A DNA stretch of 14,925 bases from an uncultured Ruminococcus sp. (GTDB lineage: Bacteria; Bacillota; Clostridia; Oscillospirales; Ruminococcaceae). Shown here piece by piece: positions 14,534 through 14,925 of the stretch. The stretch lies in NCBI RefSeq assembly GCF_937915125.1, contig NZ_CALDMP010000104.1:1-14925 (forward strand), in the 5' to 3' direction. The notes under the pieces are model-generated. The model was given only the letters and a program-made list of their open reading frames with translations. It ran no database searches and was not told the origin of the DNA. The stretch's first letter is position 1. Each line of letters begins with the position of its first letter. Made by a program: the position numbers and the translations under genes.

Positions 14534-14873
14534 GTTAGTTACCCATTTGTTATGTGTTAGTGACCGTCTGAATTTTACCCGGCTTCAGATAAATCCAAAT
14601 CGACAAAAACAACGCAAACAGATAATTTTGAAAGTTCCCAATAGGGATAAGATTATCTCTTGCAAAAGTGAAAGTGCTGGTATTCCGGGCGTTTTTGGCG
14701 GATTTGTTAGCTACCTGTTAGCTATGGAAAAGGCATCACATTGATTTTACAGTTCATGTTCTTAAAACAACACTTTTAAGAAAATGGCATCTTCAATAGT
14801 TGATAGGCATGAAACTATCGTTTCGGAACTGCTCTCAAACACCATCTCCACATTTGGTGTCAATGGATGGTTT
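14534..14873. other. about 340 bp with no recognisable gene
   Basis: A 70-codon frame on the plus strand (14532-14744) has no ribosome site or family motif. The minus strand is broken by stops. Small features are a 9-bp inverted repeat TTCTTAAAA/TTTTAAGAA (14759-14767, 14774-14782) and GTTAGCTA-type words near 14706-14726. It is AT-richer than the neighbouring genes and may be decayed accessory DNA, but I cannot assign it. Confidence 0.5.
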
Positions 14874-14925
14874 AGGCAATACCGCACAAAGATTGTGCGT
14901 CAGATGTACTCTACGAGCATAAACT
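14874..14925 (+). repeat. 174-bp element family, copy E (left end, then divergent; cut by window edge)
   Basis: The first 33 bases (AGGCAATACCGCACAAAGAT, then TGTGCGTCAGATG) match the family start. From 14907 the sequence departs (TACTCTACGAGCATAAACT); the CGAGCAT word may come from the right hairpin arm, which would imply an internal deletion of about 65 bp. The remainder lies outside the window. Confidence 0.75.

Noticed and set aside
14532..14744. 70-codon plus-strand frame after the paaK terminator
   Set aside because: It starts inside the terminator tail region, has no Shine-Dalgarno and no similarity I recognise.

Overview
The window looks like chromosomal DNA from an anaerobic, fibre-degrading gut or rumen Firmicute, most likely a Ruminococcus or close relative in the Oscillospiraceae. 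Two secreted proteins carry type I dockerins (the docking module of cellulosomes). The other genes are a low-GC Gram-positive type PTS set and a ferredoxin-dependent 2-oxoacid oxidoreductase with an aryl-CoA ligase. The species is inferred from content and was not searched.

Layout. (1) 105-1544, minus strand: a secreted dockerin-serpin. (2) 1545-2580: a gene-poor stretch holding a decayed BglG/LicT-type antiterminator (PRD part only, frameshifted) and a complete 174-bp repeat. (3) 2581-7228, plus strand: a tight operon of a Glc-family EIICBA permease, HPr, a family I inorganic pyrophosphatase and PTS Enzyme I, ended by a hairpin terminator. (4) 7464-10097, minus strand, converging on that operon: a large secreted glycosidase-like protein with two discoidin-like domains and a C-terminal dockerin. 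(5) 10098-10569: a divergent intergenic region with a good promoter for each side, a second type of inverted-repeat element, and a structured leader before iorA. (6) 10570-14398, plus strand: iorA and iorB (overlapping), then a repeat copy, then a phenylacetate-CoA ligase gene. (7) 14399-14925: a repeat remnant, a hairpin terminator, about 340 bp with no gene I can recognise, and the start of another repeat copy.

The most striking structure is a dispersed 174-bp MITE-like element. Three complete copies (2387-2560 inverted; 7280-7453; 12953-13126) are all exactly 174 bp. Copies are cut off at both window ends, and there are several short remnants. Each has about 19-bp terminal inverted repeats (AGGCAACACCGCACAAAGA type), three CGTCAGAT motifs spaced exactly 12 bp apart, and a central hairpin. 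The hairpin is perfect in the copy between converging genes and damaged in the two copies that lie in the path of transcription. Several copies or remnants begin at the stop codon of a gene.

How the genes fit together (inference): dockerin proteins outside the cell attach to a scaffold and attack or protect the polysaccharide-degrading machinery. The PTS operon takes up released sugar using PEP, with a co-transcribed pyrophosphatase that could pull PEP-forming, PPi-releasing reactions forward. IorAB plus PaaK could interconvert arylacetates, arylacetyl-CoA and arylpyruvates, matching the known use of phenylacetate-type acids for aromatic amino acid synthesis by rumen cellulolytic bacteria.
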